Source: an uncultured Streptomyces sp. (lineage in GTDB: Bacteria; Actinomycetota; Actinomycetes; Streptomycetales; Streptomycetaceae). Taken from it: 64,000 bases of DNA. The DNA lies in contig NZ_CANLBS010000014.1 in assembly GCF_947488945.1 (NCBI RefSeq), positions 1-64,000 of the forward strand, written 5' to 3'. The position numbers and the translations under genes were made by a program. Shown in pieces: positions 62,492 through 64,000 of the stretch (positions are counted from its first letter, which is position 1; every line of letters begins with the position of its first letter). The notes below the pieces were generated by a model. That model did not search any database, was not told the DNA's origin, and worked only from the letters and a program-made list of their open reading frames with translations.

Positions 62492-63421
62492 TCACATGCG
62501 GTGCCGGGCAAGCCAGTCGGTGTGCTCGGGCGACACGATCCGCTCGGTCTCGAACACCGCGGCGGCCCACTGACGCTCGGTCAGGGTGGTCTCCATCGCC
62601 GCCTGCATCGACTCCAGGTCCGTTTCGATCAGCGAGTGGGCCGAGACCAGCGGGTGGTGCCTGCGCATCTCGTGCCACGCCAGGCACGCCGCCGCGACCG
62701 CCGAGAGAACGCCCGTCAGCCCGAAGGACAGCCCCGCGCCGAAGGTCTGCGCGAGACTCAGCCCGAGGGCGGGCACCGTCAGCGCGCCCACGACCGTCGA
62801 CCAGACGAAGGCGCTGTGCCGCGAAGCCCGTTGCCGGCGGCTGTACCACCGCCGCTGCTCGATCAGCCGGTCACGGATGTACGTCTCCTTGCGCACGGTG
62901 AAGGCGCGCGCCCGGAGATCCCGCATCGACGGGGTGATGAGACCGGAGTCGGTACCGCTCAACTCCTCGCGGGGGTCCGCCCATCCGACCTTCCGCAGCT
63001 CCTGCAGCCCTTCTTCGAGACGGCTCGCGAAGACGGCCTCCGGGTGGACGACGGAGGAGTCGAACGGCGCCCCGTGCACCGCGTAGCGCCAGCAGTTCGA
63101 CTTGATGAACTCCGCCGCGGAGCGGTTGAGTTGCCAATGCGACTTCGCTCTGCGGCGCGCGGCGACCACGGTGGCGACCAGGGCACCCAGGTACGCCAAC
63201 GCCGCTAACGCGTGGGGCAGTTGGATGTCGGAGGCCACCGTCCACCGGTACGGCAGCGCGGCGGGGACCGCCCCGGCGACCAGCAGCGTGAGCTGCGCCC
63301 AGGTCGTCCGAGCGGCCTCCCGCTGACGGGCCACGGCGACGGCGTCGGTGTGATGGAAGAGTTCGGGCAGGTCCTGGTTCCTGAACACCATGGACTGGAG
63401 CGGTCCTGGTATCGCCGACAT
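62492..63421 (-). CDS. DUF4231/SLATT-domain membrane effector
   Basis: 309 residues with two pairs of membrane helices: 42-58 and 69-88 near the N terminus, and about 203-222 and 226-247. Each pair is followed by a helical segment (RRRAKSHWQLNRSAAEFIKSNCWRYAVHGAPF; HEMRRHHPLVSAHSLIETDLESMQAAM), as in tandem SLATT proteins. SLATT (SMODS and SLOG-associating 2TM effector) domains are predicted to form pores and kill infected cells when triggered by a nucleotide signal. ATG 63421 follows AGGGGG by about 6 bases. The SLOG gene lies tail to tail with it. Confidence 0.82.
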   Translation of the reverse strand: MSAIPGPLQSMVFRNQDLPELFHHTDAVAVARQREAARTTWAQLTLLVAGAVPAALPYRWTVASDIQLPHALAALAYLGALVATVVAARRRAKSHWQLNRSAAEFIKSNCWRYAVHGAPFDSSVVHPEAVFASRLEEGLQELRKVGWADPREELSGTDSGLITPSMRDLRARAFTVRKETYIRDRLIEQRRWYSRRQRASRHSAFVWSTVVGALTVPALGLSLAQTFGAGLSFGLTGVLSAVAAACLAWHEMRRHHPLVSAHSLIETDLESMQAAMETTLTERQWAAAVFETERIVSPEHTDWLARHRM

Positions 63422-63606
63422 GTGGGCCCCCTGTCTGCAGGTTCCGCGCGCCGTGAGCCGGGCGTCCCGGCCCGGCCCGGCCCGGGACGCGCTGCGGGCC
63501 GCACGCGGGCACACGAGAGTAGGCGGCCAGAACGAGGCGCGGCAATGGCGCCTTGCTCCGCAGGGCGCTTTCCGGCCCGACGCCCTCTCGTCGTCCCCGT
63601 CCAGGT

Positions 63607-63622
63607 GTGCGACAGTGCGACA
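63607..63622. repeat. Tandem octamer GTGCGACA x2
   Basis: GTGCGACA occurs twice without spacing (63607-63614, 63615-63622), 27 bases before the last gene and about 190 bases upstream of the SLATT start. It could be an operator or part of the promoter. Confidence 0.5.
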
Positions 63623-63648
63623 ACTGCGCCTGTTTGAAAGGGCGTTGT

Positions 63649-64000
63649 ATGAGTGGACGGTCGTGGCGGAGGGGGATGCGGGTGCGTCGCAGGAGAGCGG
63701 ACGGAGCCGGCGCGCCGGAGGGGGTGCAGCGCCGGGTGCGCCGCAGCCGGCTGCTCTTCACCGCGCCGCTGACCGCCCTCGTCCTGCTGTGTGCCGTCCT
63801 GTTGTGGGAGGTGCTGCGCGCCAACGTCTCCGACGGGGCGCGCAGCGGGTTCCCCTGGCGGGTGGAGCTGCTCGGTCCCGAGGCGCTCGGCAGCCTGCTG
63901 GCGGTCGCGGCCGGAGCCGTCCTGGCCAGGGCGCAGTACGCGCGTACCGTGCGGCCCTACCTGGGGCTCCGCGGGGCGTGGACCGACGGAGCGCTCACCG
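63649..64000 (+). CDS. Membrane protein, 5' part
   Basis: Open frame from ATG 63649 to the window end, at least 117 residues. A very basic start (RSWRRGMRVRRRRADG) is followed by two membrane helices at about 37-57 (LLFTAPLTALVLLCAVLLWEVL) and 82-96 (ALGSLLAVAAGAVLARAQ). GAAAGGG precedes the start. Codon use is as in its neighbours. No family is recognised in the visible part. It is divergent from the SLATT gene with 227 bases between the starts, so it could belong to the same system. Confidence 0.7.
   Translation, partial: MSGRSWRRGMRVRRRRADGAGAPEGVQRRVRRSRLLFTAPLTALVLLCAVLLWEVLRANVSDGARSGFPWRVELLGPEALGSLLAVAAGAVLARAQYARTVRPYLGLRGAWTDGALT

Noticed and set aside
61985..63421. Complete CBASS system
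   Set aside because: No CD-NTase (SMODS) synthase, ubiquitin-like accessory genes or Cap-type effector is visible in the window; only the SLOG/SLATT pair is supported.

Overview
The window is a contiguous piece of a very GC-rich actinobacterial chromosome, almost certainly Streptomyces. The evidence is strong third-position GC bias, frequent GTG/TTG starts, long spurious antisense frames, a streptogrisin-type secreted protease, a SepF-like protein resembling SflA, and a gene order (tlyA-nadK-recN ... pyrG-NUDIX ... ald-parA-scpA-scpB-pseudouridine synthase ... aroH-tyrA-cmk-plsC-der) that matches the conserved actinobacterial core. No insertion sequence, prophage, CRISPR array or tRNA was found.

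Left part (1-22 kb): the window opens inside a 5S rRNA gene, so an rRNA operon lies to the left. Next come a G/R/D-repeat TPR protein, a DUF1015 gene divergent from a HAD-IIA phosphatase, an iron-box-preceded orphan siderophore-type ABC ATPase, an SCP2-like protein, the tlyA-nadK-recN operon, a GT4 glycosyltransferase, a PucR regulator, an alpha/beta hydrolase, a GH15 enzyme, pyrG, an ADP-ribose-pyrophosphatase-like NUDIX gene and a STAND-like ATPase with TPRs.

Middle part (22-43.5 kb): ald is followed by a chromosome-organisation cluster (ParA, a small ribbon-helix-helix-like partner, ScpA, ScpB, a pseudouridine synthase with a Gly/Gln/Arg-rich extension). An overlapping-gene NAD operon follows (pnuC, a NadR-like bifunctional enzyme, an NrtR-type NUDIX regulator and an ADP-ribosylglycohydrolase) with an operator-like palindrome on its promoter. 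After it lie an RlaP-like nucleotidyltransferase, a 1070-residue helical-repeat protein, a DUF937 protein, the aroH-tyrA pair, cmk-plsC-der, and two Streptomyces hypothetical genes.

Right part (43.5-64 kb): a GT4 glycosyltransferase, a tiny I78-type inhibitor, a PAP2 phosphatase, a DHA2 exporter, a glutaryl-CoA-dehydrogenase-like enzyme, a SepF-like gene and a DUF5685 protein with an extremely cysteine-rich tail. Then comes a divergent organosulfur locus: a lipoprotein receptor preceded by a tiny leaderless Cys-ending leader peptide on one strand, and permease, FAD/NAD(P) protein, ATPase, two flavin monooxygenases and DUF1684 on the other. A streptogrisin B-like protease follows. The window closes with a convergent SLOG nucleotide-sensor / SLATT membrane-effector pair, a candidate nucleotide-triggered conflict (abortive infection) module, and the start of a membrane protein cut by the window end.
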